This document shows positions 1 to 11,353 of a stretch of DNA of 64,000 nt, piece after piece; position 1 is the stretch's first letter; the number at the start of each line of letters is the position of its first letter. A program made the translations under genes and the position numbers. Location of the stretch: NCBI RefSeq assembly GCF_964199755.1, contig NC_133910.1:4424501-4488500 (forward strand). Reading direction: 5' to 3'. This DNA is from Larus michahellis. Taxonomy: Eukaryota; Chordata; Aves; Charadriiformes; Laridae. The notes beneath the pieces were generated by a model that was not told the origin of the DNA, made no database searches, and worked only from the letters and a program-made list of their open reading frames with translations.

Positions 1-998
1 GGGGGAGGGGGGGTCTGCAGAGCTCTTCAGGGGATGCATTCCCCCAGAGATGCTCTTCTGGGAGACAGGACATCTCTCTGGGGCTCAATGCTGAATCTAG
101 ACAATTCCTTTAAGGGCTTACATAACTTTTTGGACACATCTTCAAAAATATTTTTCAACCTTTTTGAAACCCTTCCAGCAGAAAGCTCAGTCATGGCAGA
201 GCAGTGACAGGAGGGAAAACAAGAACCCAGAGAAAAGGTTCAGGCCTGCCATTTTTGAAGGGATAAGAATCATTTAATGCAGTCATCATGGTTGGTTGAT
301 TGGAAACTATTGGTCAGCTTCCTGGAACAAAGGCGTCTGCTGGAAACATCACGGGGATGAATGACGTCCACGTGGAAGGGAGGCGTCAGGAGAGGGAGAG
401 GAGCTCTAGGGATGGGCCAACAGAGCACTCGGTGTGCCAGAGCAAGGGACGGCACCGAAGGCTCCTGTGGTGAGGGAGCTTGGTGGCAGGAGGCTTCTTC
501 TTTGTCCCTGGCGCTCAGGAGACATCCATGTCCTGAAGCTCTGGGGCTCACAGTGGCGTGAGAGCAACATCCTTGTCAAAATCCAGATGTGCCCAACAGA
601 TGGGAGCCCACTTCATGTTGCGTCGGGGGAGCCTCCCTGCAGTGCCCTGGTGGGTCCCAGGTGAGATCCATGAAGCAGTTTTGGGTCAATGCCAAGGACT
701 GACTGGGTGGGATATCTTCTTTTTCCATGTCAGAGAGATTCATGCTTTACAGAGGTGTGGAAAAGACAAATTTATTAGAAATTATTGCAAGGCCGGTGGG
801 TATTTCTCTGATCAGGTGGATTTCTGGGAAAGGGCGAATGGTAAGAGTTGCTAAGGATAGCTGGGAAAGTATAGAATCTTCACAGAAATCCCCACTATGA
901 GCAATCACAGGCTGGGATGCACGAAACTGTCCTGCAGAGTCTTGGGCTTAATCCTTTCTGTACCCAAGTGACTAACGTGCCCTTTGAGCAGAGAGCAG
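1..998. other. No recognised feature
   Basis: Only short overlapping frames in several registers. There is a G-rich start but no repeat or gene that I can name. Confidence 0.6.
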
Positions 999-2103
999 CT
1001 CGATGGTGATGAAGATACGACAGGGCCTGACCCAGAGGTGCCTTCCAGTGTCACACTGCGGAGAGAACGAGAAAGCAAAGAAACCAAAACGAGTGACAAA
1101 GTGAGTAATTTGCCCAGGAGGATGCTGCCTGAGTAAGCAGAGTCAGTCATTTCAGGATTCAGAGTGCTGAAAAGCCCTTTCTCGTGCGGTTATCTTGAAG
1201 GTCACAATGGAGCGACGTGCTGGGAAGCAGTCCCAAGGTTGAACCTAACCTCAGAACAACAATTATGCATTGTTTGTTAAATTTCCCCTCTACCTAATTT
1301 TTTATTTCCTGATTAAGCTTCAGTCCCTGTACCTGTTGTCTTTGAACTTGCAACCGAGAGCGCCGAAGAAGGGATGGGGGACTTTTACCGGGACCGCAAA
1401 GGTACAAATGACGTTTTAGCTCGTTGTTGTTTGTGTTTTTTTCAGCCAAAAATATGTTTATGTATGTATATCTGACTGAATGGAAAGATGGGGTGGAATT
1501 TTTTTTTGTTGCTTAATATTTCCATGTGTTTTCTGAAATGATTTAATGGGTGGCTGCTGAAGTCATTTGTGGTAAACGGGTAAGAGGCGTCAGACTCGGA
1601 AATTGTCCAATTATGTGACTCCCCTAAGGTCCCAACACTATCGTTTTGGATGCATAAATTAAGTGTCCTTGCACTGATACCCCTGGTGCCACCTACAAAC
1701 CCTTGCCCACTGTGCGCGCACTGAGACGTCCGCTGAGAAGTGGGCACGAGAAAAAACACAAGTAATTCTGGGCCTGGCACAAACTCTCTGCTGTTGGTGT
1801 CGGCAGGTCTCAAGGCAGCAGCGGCACCGTCACCGGCAGCCGCAGCGCAGGCCCCAGGAGGAGGGGAGGACGGAGACCTCAGCCCTGCTGCTAGCGGGGC
1901 CGGCGGAGGTACTTCCCAAAGGGCTGCAAAGTCAACCCGGCAGCAGAAAACCCTCGGTAAAACTTAAGGCAGGAGCCTGACTTGAGCTGCTTCGATTTTG
2001 GAAGCTTTCCAGGCCATTGTTTCAAATGATTGATTTTTTAAATGGTTTTTGTTTTGGTTTTTTTTTCCCTCCCCAGCTCAGAACTGGTAAAAAAAATAAG
2101 TAA
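999..2103 (+). other. Speculative chain of four exon-like blocks
   Basis: Blocks at 999-1100, 1324-1401, 1807-1908 and 2077-2103 each start after an AG acceptor, and the first three end at a GT donor (GTGAGT, GTACAA, GTACTT). Their lengths (102, 78 and 102 nt) are all multiples of three. One continuous frame runs through all four to a TAA at 2101-2103. The acceptors at 1323 and 2076 have good pyrimidine tracts. The predicted peptide, including GPDPEVPSSVTLRRERESK and ending ELRTGKKNK, matches no protein I recognise. It could be a real 3' gene end, a lncRNA, or chance. Confidence 0.15.
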
Positions 2104-5100
2104 AAAGTTGGAGAAATTTCAGCATCTGCATGTCTTTCTAACCTTATCCAATATTTTCTCTGCTGGTGACCCACACGTCCTGTCCCACGGGAATGTACAG
2201 CTCTGTACTCGCCCTGTCAGAGACACCGTAAGATATTGGAGAATCTTTTCTATTCACCCGAAGTGTGAAATATAATCACTGCTGCTAGACACTGCAGGGG
2301 TTTAAAATTATCTGTTCTCATGAAATCTCTGCAGTGGGAGCTGAACCTTATCTCCTTCCAGTGCGCCGAAACACAGCCCATGTCGGCCTGTTCCCACATA
2401 TTTGTTAGGAATTTGCTTGTCGCTTAATTGACTCAGTTCTCACTCTCCTGCCACACAGTGCAGAGCAATCACCGCTCAGCAAAATGCTCATTAGAAAGTG
2501 AAAGTCCAGTCTTCTCCAAATCTCTCTCGTTTGTGCTAAACTTAGAGCAGAAAGTCCACGCCCAACATAGAAACTAGGGTACGCTCAGCCTGGTGGGACT
2601 ACTCCTATTTCCGAGCTTGACTGTGTCTTTGGGACTAGACAAACCATTGAACCTCTTGGCTGAAGCTCTGAGGTCCAATACCAGAGTATCAGTGCTTTCA
2701 CCTCTTTTTAAAAGCAGGAGGAAGGCAGGTGCCTCTACCAAGCCAGATAAGATTTAGGTCGCAGTCATTTAAGGTGTACAGGAATAGGTTCCACTGGGTT
2801 AGAAACTGCCAACAGCTGATTTCTTTTGCTGGACCAGGTCACATTAGACATTTGCCTTGGCCCCAGGAAAGGCTCAGCAGGCGATTGCCTGAGCTGCCCC
2901 ACCAGCTGGCCCTGGGCAGATCCATGCTGATATGGAGCAGCTGGGAAAGGGAGACCCAAACCCTCTCCACCTGGCTGAACCCATCCTTGGTGGTGGGTGG
3001 AGAAAATTGGGTTCAAAACAGGCTGGAGCGCTATAATGTTGGTTTCTCTTTTGCAGTGCTCAGAGATGTTTCTGTGAGTGTGGCAGTGGCTGCAGAGATG
3101 TGCTGTGGATATCAAGTGACACTGGAGTGGAGTGAGTTTTCCATGGAAGCATCTTCTACTGTGTGCAGCAAAAGTGTGAGTGCTCGAAAAGGTCTGTTTT
3201 GAAATAACTTTGTAAGGTTTTGTGTTTGAGTGTAGGATGTACAGAAACATCCTTGGAGGATGGGGAGGCAGTGTGGGGGCAGGTAGGAAGTTCACAGGAT
3301 GCTCCAAATGAAGAGCCATATCCTGGCTCATGGCCATACCCAAGCAGTTCCCCAAAGATACTTGGCTTGTGGGTTTCTAAAACCCCCTAAGCTGGGACCT
3401 GTTCCCTTCTCCCCTTCCATCAGTGACGCAGCCAGCTCTCAGCACAACAGAAACTCTCTTAGGAAACACTCCCGGGCCTTCTGTGGCTTCTGTAATGTAC
3501 ACGGCTGCCACGTGGGACAGTCAGCCTCCCCTTCTGCTGCTCGTGTTTTGTTCCCAACAGAAGTTAGGGTTACCAGAGTTGAAAGTCTCCTTCCTATCAC
3601 TGTCTGTGGGACTGGCTGCAGCACAACGGTCCCATGCTGTGGGCTTTGCCTTTTCCCCTGAGCTGTGGCGAGGGATGCTGCTGGGATGGGGTGTCCCAGG
3701 TGCAAAACTACCACTGTGGGGGAGGTCACTGTATTGGAATGGAGAAATACTTGGAAAAAGAGAGTCCAGCCAGAAGCCCTGTATCTTGGCTGGTATCCCG
3801 TGGTCCTAACTCCTAGCACCATGCTCATGATAGTCAAGAACACTGGGAACAGCATTAGCTCTGTTACACCTACGGTCGTGACCCTGCTGGGGGCAGAAGC
3901 ACATGCAATTTGTCCGGCAGGTTGATCAACTCAACCTCTTGCCCTGGGTAAAACAATGGAGTTTCTTCCCCATCACAGCACATGCTGCGTGGGACTTCCA
4001 GGAGAAGTGAATCATCTCCAAGCAAACAAAACCAAAAAAATACATTGATTTTGTAGAAGACAAGGAAGGGCAAGGCTGTAGGACAGAGCCCTGCAAAACC
4101 AAGACAGCCCCAGAGCTCCTTAAGCTGCATCCAGCCCCTGCCCAAACACAACACTGGGAAGTTATAGGAGTGGGATTGGACCGGGTCGCGCCCCAGGTCT
4201 TTCAGACACTCATTGGTAACAGCTGCCTTGCAGACACCTTGGCATTGGCGCCGAGCAGGAGGAGACGGGGTGAGTTTTGGGGATGCGGAGACCACCGGAG
4301 GAGTGGTGCTGGGTCAGCTGGCTCGCCACTGTTTCCATTTCCCTGTTCTGGCTGTGACTGGAAGTTGCACTGATGAAAAACATGGTGAAGGCCCATGCTC
4401 ACCCGCACTTAACTCTGTTGAGATGAGTGTGGTTGCAGCAGAAATGAGCCTGGCACAAGGTTTTATTTTATTTTTAGCTTGACTAAGCAATAGAAATTTT
4501 GTAATTGAGCAATTTCCGGGTTTGTTTTGCAAACTCTAGAAGATTCTGCTGCTCAGGTAAATGTGCAAAATGCCCAAAACTTTGCACCTCCTTGTCATTT
4601 CCCACCACCTCTGTCTAACCACAGCAAATAGAGATGAAAGGCTAAGGCAGTCATTTGGGATTTAGGTGGTTGGCACAGAAATAACTAATTTGCCACAGTC
4701 TGGGCAAGGGGCCCCCTCCGAGCTCCTGTATCCCTCCATCCCTCGGCTGCATCCCCAACGAAGGATGCAGGAACACCTTCAAATTGGGAGGTCTCAGGTA
4801 TTTTGGGAGTGGCAGCTGTGTAAACGCCAGCTATAAATAACCATCATGCTTATGGCGTAAGCAAGACAAGTTTGAGCCTTTACACTGAGCATGCGGCTGT
4901 GGCTTGACAGTAAAGCTGACACATTGAGAAATAATTCTCCCGGTTACGTCAGAACCAGGAAACTCTCTCAATTAGAGAAATATCCTTTCCATTACAAGAT
5001 GCACTCACCGTTCACTTGACTCAGAACTCTCTTAATCCGAGTGGCCGTGCCCCACTTCGCAAACATCCGCTACGGAAGGTTTAATTTTGGAGCTGAGATG

Positions 5101-6515
5101 CCCAGAGGCTGCGGGCAGTGAAACGTCAGTTGGGATGCTGTTTGTAGGTGGCAACAAGGCCGCTTTGGTCTTCTGCTGACTCTGGTGGTTTGCAACCAGA
5201 TCTGGCAGAGACTAGCTTGGGCGTTTGCTGCTTCAGTGAGCATCCCTGCCAACCACTGCCTCTTGCGTTGTGATGATCCAGGTGGTACCATGTGGCAGGA
5301 TGCAAAGAAAGAAGCCCAAACTAAAAAGTCTCAAAAATTTTTATTAAGTTCTTGGGTTTTGGTTTTTTTGGGTTGGTTTTTTTTTTTGAGATCTCCACCG
5401 TGATTCGGAACTTGTTGGTCTTCTGCTGCTCTTGCGCCATGGACCTGACTTACACCAATACCAACAGAAGCAGAATCCTCCGCTCCAGTTGGCACGTAGA
5501 AAGCCATCAAGGTTGAACCCCAATAGACGCAAGTATCTCAGATGGGCCAAGGAGATCTTAGCTATTGAGTGGAAACAGGCATTTGGAAATGCAATTTGCA
5601 GTGCAAACAAAGTAAAAGAAAAACCAAAACCTTCAAAGCTCTAGGCTGCATTGTCCAGCTTTCACAAGATTGCCTATTCTTGTTTCCATTTACTGGGATA
5701 TACCTATATATCTCCAAGGAAAGACATCTCTCTGTTTCCGCTTAATGGGTGCTCTGTCTCTCTAGATTATATAGAAATATATCTTCCAATTTCCTTCTGA
5801 AGGAAAGACAGCCCCTTTAATTAGTTAACACCGAGTAGCTCACGCTTTGCTGGAGGTGTAGAACAGGAGAGTGGAGGGAAAGTCTGCTAATTCCTTCCCT
5901 TGAAATACACTTTTCCTCACAGAGTAACACAAAGTGAATTTCTTGGGTCCCACGCCAGTGTCCTTTCCATGCTTAGAGAGAACATACCATAATCTTGAAC
6001 TGCACAAACTCTACCTGCCTTGTCAGGGATGAAAACATCAGTTTCCTGTGATACGGCACACGGATTCCTGCAGCACGGCTGTGTGCTCCTGCAGATTGGA
6101 AACGCTTTGCAAATATTAGCACAAGTAACTATTCTCCCATCTATTTCACTGTAGCTTTCTCACATAGTTTCAATCAATTATTCAGGGAGCAGAAACGCTT
6201 ATTCAGGCAGCCATCCACATCACACAAATAGCAGGTTTCTGTCGGGAACGGGCTACCCAAGATCTAGACAGATTTGCATGTGACTTATGGATCCCAAAGT
6301 GAAAATTAAGCCTGAGTTCAGCGCTTTGCCCCTCTGCCATGAATGGTACCAGCAGAAAGCGAATGCAAAACACTCCCACCAGTGGAAGCGGAAAGCTCTG
6401 ATTTGGTACCGTTTCACACTTGTTTTTGAGATGTGTTTCTCCCAAAGGGTAGGCAGCGGTGCAAAACCAGCCTCAACTCACGACGGTAAAAAGTTTAGCC
6501 AGCCCTGCTTCCATG
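2104..6515. other. Noncoding interval
   Basis: No gene or known repeat recognised. The longest frames (2729-3202 plus, 2765-3355 minus) overlap on opposite strands and show no family motif. Confidence 0.6.
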
Positions 6516-6647
6516 AAACCCATTAGATAAACGAGAACAGAAATACCACCAAAGTCTCTTTACAGTTTCCCCTGGTGCTGTGTAGACAGAGTGAAGGTCT
6601 TCGGGGCTGGCTCTCTGTTTCTATAATCAACGCTTCAGCATCTTACC
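6516..6647 (+). repeat. Direct repeat copy A (132 bp)
   Basis: It starts AAACCCATTAGATAAACGAG and matches 7776-7907 without gaps, with 11 differences by my count (about 92% identity), mostly transitions. The offset is exactly 1260 bp. Its flanks do not match those of copy B. Confidence 0.95.
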
Positions 6648-7290
6648 TTCTTTCCTGTAGACGTTTCTTTAGGGGTTATCTCCACATCTCCCTCCAGGCT
6701 GGCAGGCAAACAGAGCTGTCTTCTTGTAGCCCCAAACCTGGAGTGTCCCACCACCTTCTCACTCAATCAGCAGCGAACGAAGCGATGGCAGGAAACCCAG
6801 CGAGGCTCTCGGCCGGGCTCGGGGGATCTTTGCACCGTGGTTTCTCGCTCTGTGGTGGGGACGGGTGCAGACGTGGAGATTATTCACATGGCAGCAGGTG
6901 CTGCAGTGGGAGCGCCGAAGGCCACTGCATGGTCGGTACGGTTAACTGCTTCATTTTCCCTTCTCACCCACAAAAACAATTGTGAGCACCGATTCTTTCA
7001 CTTTCAAGCTCAGAGTCCGGGTTTCTCAGCTTGAACAAGAAGAAGGTGTGAAGCAGATGTTCTCAGGGTCTCAGGTCAGCGGTTCAGGCATTTGGTGCCC
7101 GCAGGCTGGACTTTGCACTCCAGATTCTGGCTTCTTTTTACATTTTTACTGTTTAAGAAAGACTGGGGGCCAGACTGTTTTAATTGTCTAAGCAGAAGCA
7201 GAAAGGCGTTTCCTCCACCAGGAAACCAGAAAGCTGAGCAAATAATGGATTTTATATATATATATATTTTTTTTTTCCAAAAAAGACTTT

Positions 7291-8100
7291 TGTCCTGGTT
7301 TGAGTGACACAGGACTGATTTATCCTCTAATGTTTGGGAAAACTGTACATTTAGAAGACGTTAGTGTCCTTAATATGTGAAAATATTTACTTTATAGCCA
7401 GCTATGGTATATGGGTTTCAAGTTCTCAGTATTTTCAAGCTGGCCAGGTGTGGGGATGAGGAGGAGGGAGATCCAGGCACCTGACCCAAGCTGCCGACGG
7501 GGTTATTTCATACCATGAATGTCACATTCAATATAAATTAGAAAGTTTTCTGAGGAGTTCTCTCTCTCTCCCTTGATGACGGCGGTCCAGAGAACTCCTT
7601 GCCTCGGTGCCGGACCCTGAGCCCGTCCTTTCCTCCTGAAGCCGCAGTGCTTGCGGTGTCCCACATTGGCTGTCCCTGCTGGGAGTGCGTGGCTTCTGCT
7701 GATGGAATGGGCTGGGTTTAATCCTTGTGTATTTTATATTGGTATTGGGATCGATATTGGTTCTTTAGTGTTATTAAACCCATTAGGTAAACGAGAACAG
7801 AGATACCACTGAAGTCTCCTTACGGTTTCCCCTGGTGCTGTGTAGACAGAGTGAAGGTCTTCAGGGCTGGCTCTCTGTTTCTGTCATCAACCCTTCAGCA
7901 TCTTGCCGTAGTACTTTGTTACTAGTAATTAATTAAACTAGTTAATTATCTAGTCTCGTTCTATTAAATCTGTTTATATTTCAACCTTTGTGTTTCCTTG
8001 TTTTTTCCCAATTTCCATTCCTGGGCAGGGAGGGGTCATGGGGTGAGAGAATAATTGTCTAAACAACATTAAATTGTTGTGGGTTTCTCAAACCATAACG
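7291..8100 (+). mobile_element. Avian retrovirus-type solo LTR (ERVL-like) with internal insertion
   Basis: It starts TGTCCTGGTTTGAGTGACAC and shares about 320 bp at its left end and 80 bp at its right end with the element at 24663. The middle contains GGGTTTAATCCTTGTGTATTTTATATTGG, a pattern seen in bird ERVL-type LTRs (recall, not a search). No gag, pol or env sequence flanks it, so it is probably a solo LTR. The tetramer CTTT lies directly on both sides if the right end is at 8100. About 190 bp (7779-7968) look inserted between two TATTAAA motifs. Confidence 0.7.
7776..7907 (+). repeat. Direct repeat copy B, nested in the LTR
   Basis: It starts AAACCCATTAGGTAAACGAG inside the LTR at 7291-8100. 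Together with about 60 bp of AT-rich DNA after it, it lies between two TATTAAA heptamers (7772-7778 and 7962-7968), which look like a target duplication. Confidence 0.95.
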
Positions 8101-10572
8101 CTTTCTAAGGTGAGCTTGTGAGAGGTGTCTGCCCACCTCGCTGTCGTGCTGGAAAGCTAATGTTAGCGCCAGGACCGTCAAGACTAGAGAGTTTACACTG
8201 CTGATAATGTTATGGAATTTATAGCCATCCAGGACAAGGATTTCCTCTCACACAAGCGGGTGGCAGTTAGCTGAGGTTATTCTCCTCCTTTATGATGTGG
8301 TATTAGCTATTTAATTTATATTATAAATAAATATAAAATCTGAAGTGAAGTTCCCCAAAAAGGCATTCAGGGAAACACTTTGAAAAATAAATCGAACTGA
8401 ATGGTTTGTGAATGGTTGGCAAAGAGCTCCGGGGGTTTCCTTCATGCGGCACATCGCCCCTGCACAAGAACATGCCTGACCAAACAGCTGCCTCTCCTGT
8501 GTTTGCAGGGAGTAAAACTGATATAAATTTAGGCATATTTCACCTGAACGCATTCCTCATGTCTGCACGCATCTCCTCAGCAATGTGAATGGGAGGGGTT
8601 CGTGCATTTCCTGGCATTTGAGGAATGAACCTAAATGTTTCCAGGGCTGCATGCGTTTCCCCACTTTCATTCCCAGCCATTCCCTGCCTTTTCCCCTGGA
8701 GAAAATCCCAACTGGTTCCTTGCCTATCTGTTCCAAATGTCCTGGTAATAAATAATAATCAATCTTTGATCCAAGATCATCCTCTCAGCAGGAGGCTGAG
8801 GTTGGAGGCCTCCTATTGCTGTTCTGCCTTGAGCGATTGCAGAAGGGCTCGGCGATGACTTGGGAGAAACACGGAGGGACTTTTGGGGCTGGCGCAGTCT
8901 AAATAGCTAAATAACTTCATCTCACATAAGTCAGCAGCAAGCACCAGGTACACCAGGGCAAAGTACTGTGGGAAATAATAGCCCCATATATCTACCATAG
9001 CATATCTGTGTCCAGGTAATTAGTTTAGAGGGAGGATGGAAGCTGGAGAGATTCACTTTGGTAAGGAACACCTCCCCCCTGCCCTGTAGGACCGTCCTGG
9101 GGTTGTCCTGCCTGTCTAGTAGGGGATTTCTCTCAGGATTTGGTACTGCCTTCTCATGATGCCCCATCCAGCATGTCCCACTTGCACTTGTTTTCTTTAT
9201 ATGAGTTATTTAACTAGCCCCTACAGCCACCTTTGCACGTGCTCTGGATGAAGCCATGCTTCAAGACATCTGAAATTTCCAGCTGCTTCAATGGAGTCAG
9301 TTCCCCCTCCTGTTTCGAACTGGTGCATGGCTTACTTGGGTTTGATTAATTTAGCTGAGGTTTAATTACATTTACTTAAACTAAAGCGACATAAGGCTGA
9401 TTACATTCGGACCAAGAGCATCCTCACTAGCTGTAGTGACCACTTTTCAGCTGGTGACCGACACCGAAGTGCGAGTGGTGCAACCCCTGCTGCCTCGGCC
9501 ACCCCGGGGGTCTGCGGCTCGGGGGGCGCTCTCAGCCTGCATCCCACTCCCATCCCTCCCCGTGGTACCCGGGTGGGCACCCACAGGTACGGCAGTTTTG
9601 GAACCACAGTGCAGAGACCTTGCCTAGGCAGGTATCCTGAACGTGCAGCAGAGCCAGTTCACCCAAGCGAGCTGTGATGTTTCCACTGGCACTATCTTCT
9701 CTAAGATCTACATGGGTTTGCATGTGCATATGTAAGCAATTCCTTAAAATGCTTGGCTTTTCCTCTAAGTTTCTTATTGTTCATCAGTGGTTTTCTAATT
9801 CCATCAGCACTTCTAAGGACATTAAAAAAACAACACAAGGGAAAGCACATGGACCTGTGCCCTTTCTTACTTCTTTATCAGGTCTGAAAGGGCTTTTAAA
9901 AAATTGTGTTGTCCTTGACTGTTGCATCAGCCTTCTCTTTTACTCTGGGAACGTGAAAACTGGTGGAGAATTAATGAAACTGTGACATCCTGGCAAGGAG
10001 ACTTCTGTCAGACTGTTTAAAGTTGTTTGCATTAGCAGTTATTTCACTTTTGCATTTTGTTCAAAGCTCAAGACTGCAATTATTTCACCTGACTGATGGT
10101 AACACTTAGTGCTAATTACAACTGGGCAAGATTTTTTCATGAGCTTATCCATCGAAATCTCAAATTTAGGTCAAAAAACCCAATTTGTCAAATTCTACAT
10201 TGATCTTTTTTCTTTTAATGACAAAGTGCTACCTTTAAACAGTTTTCAGTATAAAATATTTCAATGTTACATTTCAAAAATGAGGCTTCAATGTTAAATT
10301 TAGATACCGTTTGATTTAAAAGAAAAGATTAAAAATTTAATTCCCATGGGAGCATTTAATTCAACCCCGCCCTCCCAAATTTTCCAGTCTGTGTTTAGAA
10401 AGGAAAAAACGTTTGTAATTGATTTGACCTTAATTTTACCACAGATGGAAAAAATAAATGTATTCACTGAGTCACAAATGCAGTTGTTTCTCACCGCCAC
10501 AATGTAAAGCTGGACCCCTGCACCTGCAAAACAAAGTACAGCCGGGTGCAAACACAGAGATTTTTTCCCCAA
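8101..10572. other. Noncoding interval
   Basis: Nothing recognised. A short CpG-rich patch lies near 9490-9540 without an associated exon. Confidence 0.6.
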
Positions 10573-11353
10573 GCAACGCTACAGGCTTGGGGAAGAGCGG
10601 CTGGAAAGCTGCCCAGCAGAAAAGGACCTGGGGGTGCTGGTGGAGCCAGCTTAACATCAGTCAGCAGTGTGCCCAGCTGGCCAAGAAGGCCAACAGCATT
10701 CTGGCTCGTATCAGGAATGGCGTGGCCAGCAGGAGCAGGGAAGTGATGGTGCCTCTGTACTCGGCACTGGTGAGGCCTCACCTCGAGTGCTGTGTCCAGT
10801 TCTGGGCCCCGCTGTACAAGGGGGACATTGAGGTGCTGGAGCGTGTCCAGAGGAGAGCGACCAGGCTGGTGAGGGCTCTGGAGACCAGGGCATGTGAGGA
10901 GAGGCTGAGGGAGCTGGGCATGTTTAGCTTGGAGAAGAGGAGGCTGAGGGGAGACCTCATTGCCCTCTACAACTCCCTGAAAGGAGGGTGTAGAGAGGTG
11001 GGTGTTGGCCTCTTCTCCCAGGTAAGTAAGGACAGGACCAGAGGAAATGGTCTGAAGCTGCAGCAGGGGAGGTTTAGGTTAGATATGAGGAAGAATTACT
11101 TTACTGAAAGAGTGGTCAGGCACTGGAACAGCCTGCCCAGGGAGGGGGTTGAGTCACCATCCCTAGGGGTATTTAAGAAACGTCTAGATGTGGCACTTGA
11201 GGGCATGCTCTAGTGGCAGAGATTGTAGGTTGTGGTTTTTTGTGGGGGTTTTTTGGTGTTTTTTTATTTATTTTTTGTGTGTGTGTGTATGGTTGGACTT
11301 GATGATCTCAAAGGTCCTTTCCAACCATGAAGGTTCTATGATTCTATGATTCT
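10573..11353 (+). mobile_element. CR1 LINE, 5'-truncated, 3' terminal part
   Basis: This is the end of a CR1 non-LTR retrotransposon: part of the reverse-transcriptase ORF, a short 3' UTR with T- and GT-rich runs, the GATGATCTCAAAGGTCCTTT block, and the ATTCTATG octamer tail ending at 11353. CR1-like sequence may begin as early as about 10505 in degraded form. The element lies in plus orientation with no target-site duplication visible, as usual for CR1. Confidence 0.95.
10653..11213 (+). pseudogene. CR1 ORF2 C-terminal remnant
   Basis: A frame of 186 codons stays open to the element's natural stop. Typical CR1 ORF2 C-terminal motifs are present: [62 protein letters not shown] and [15 protein letters not shown]. 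Upstream, near 10650, the frame is shifted relative to the expected CR1 sequence (the DLGVLVE segment lies in another frame), and the reverse-transcriptase catalytic core and endonuclease are missing. No activity is expected. The long open part suggests a fairly recent insertion. Confidence 0.85.

Noticed and set aside
5432..5644. 70-codon basic frame faintly resembling ribosomal protein L39
   Set aside because: Only scattered basic and Gln/Asn residues agree; the nucleotide match is poor and the start codon is not ATG in a conserved context. Not called a processed pseudogene.
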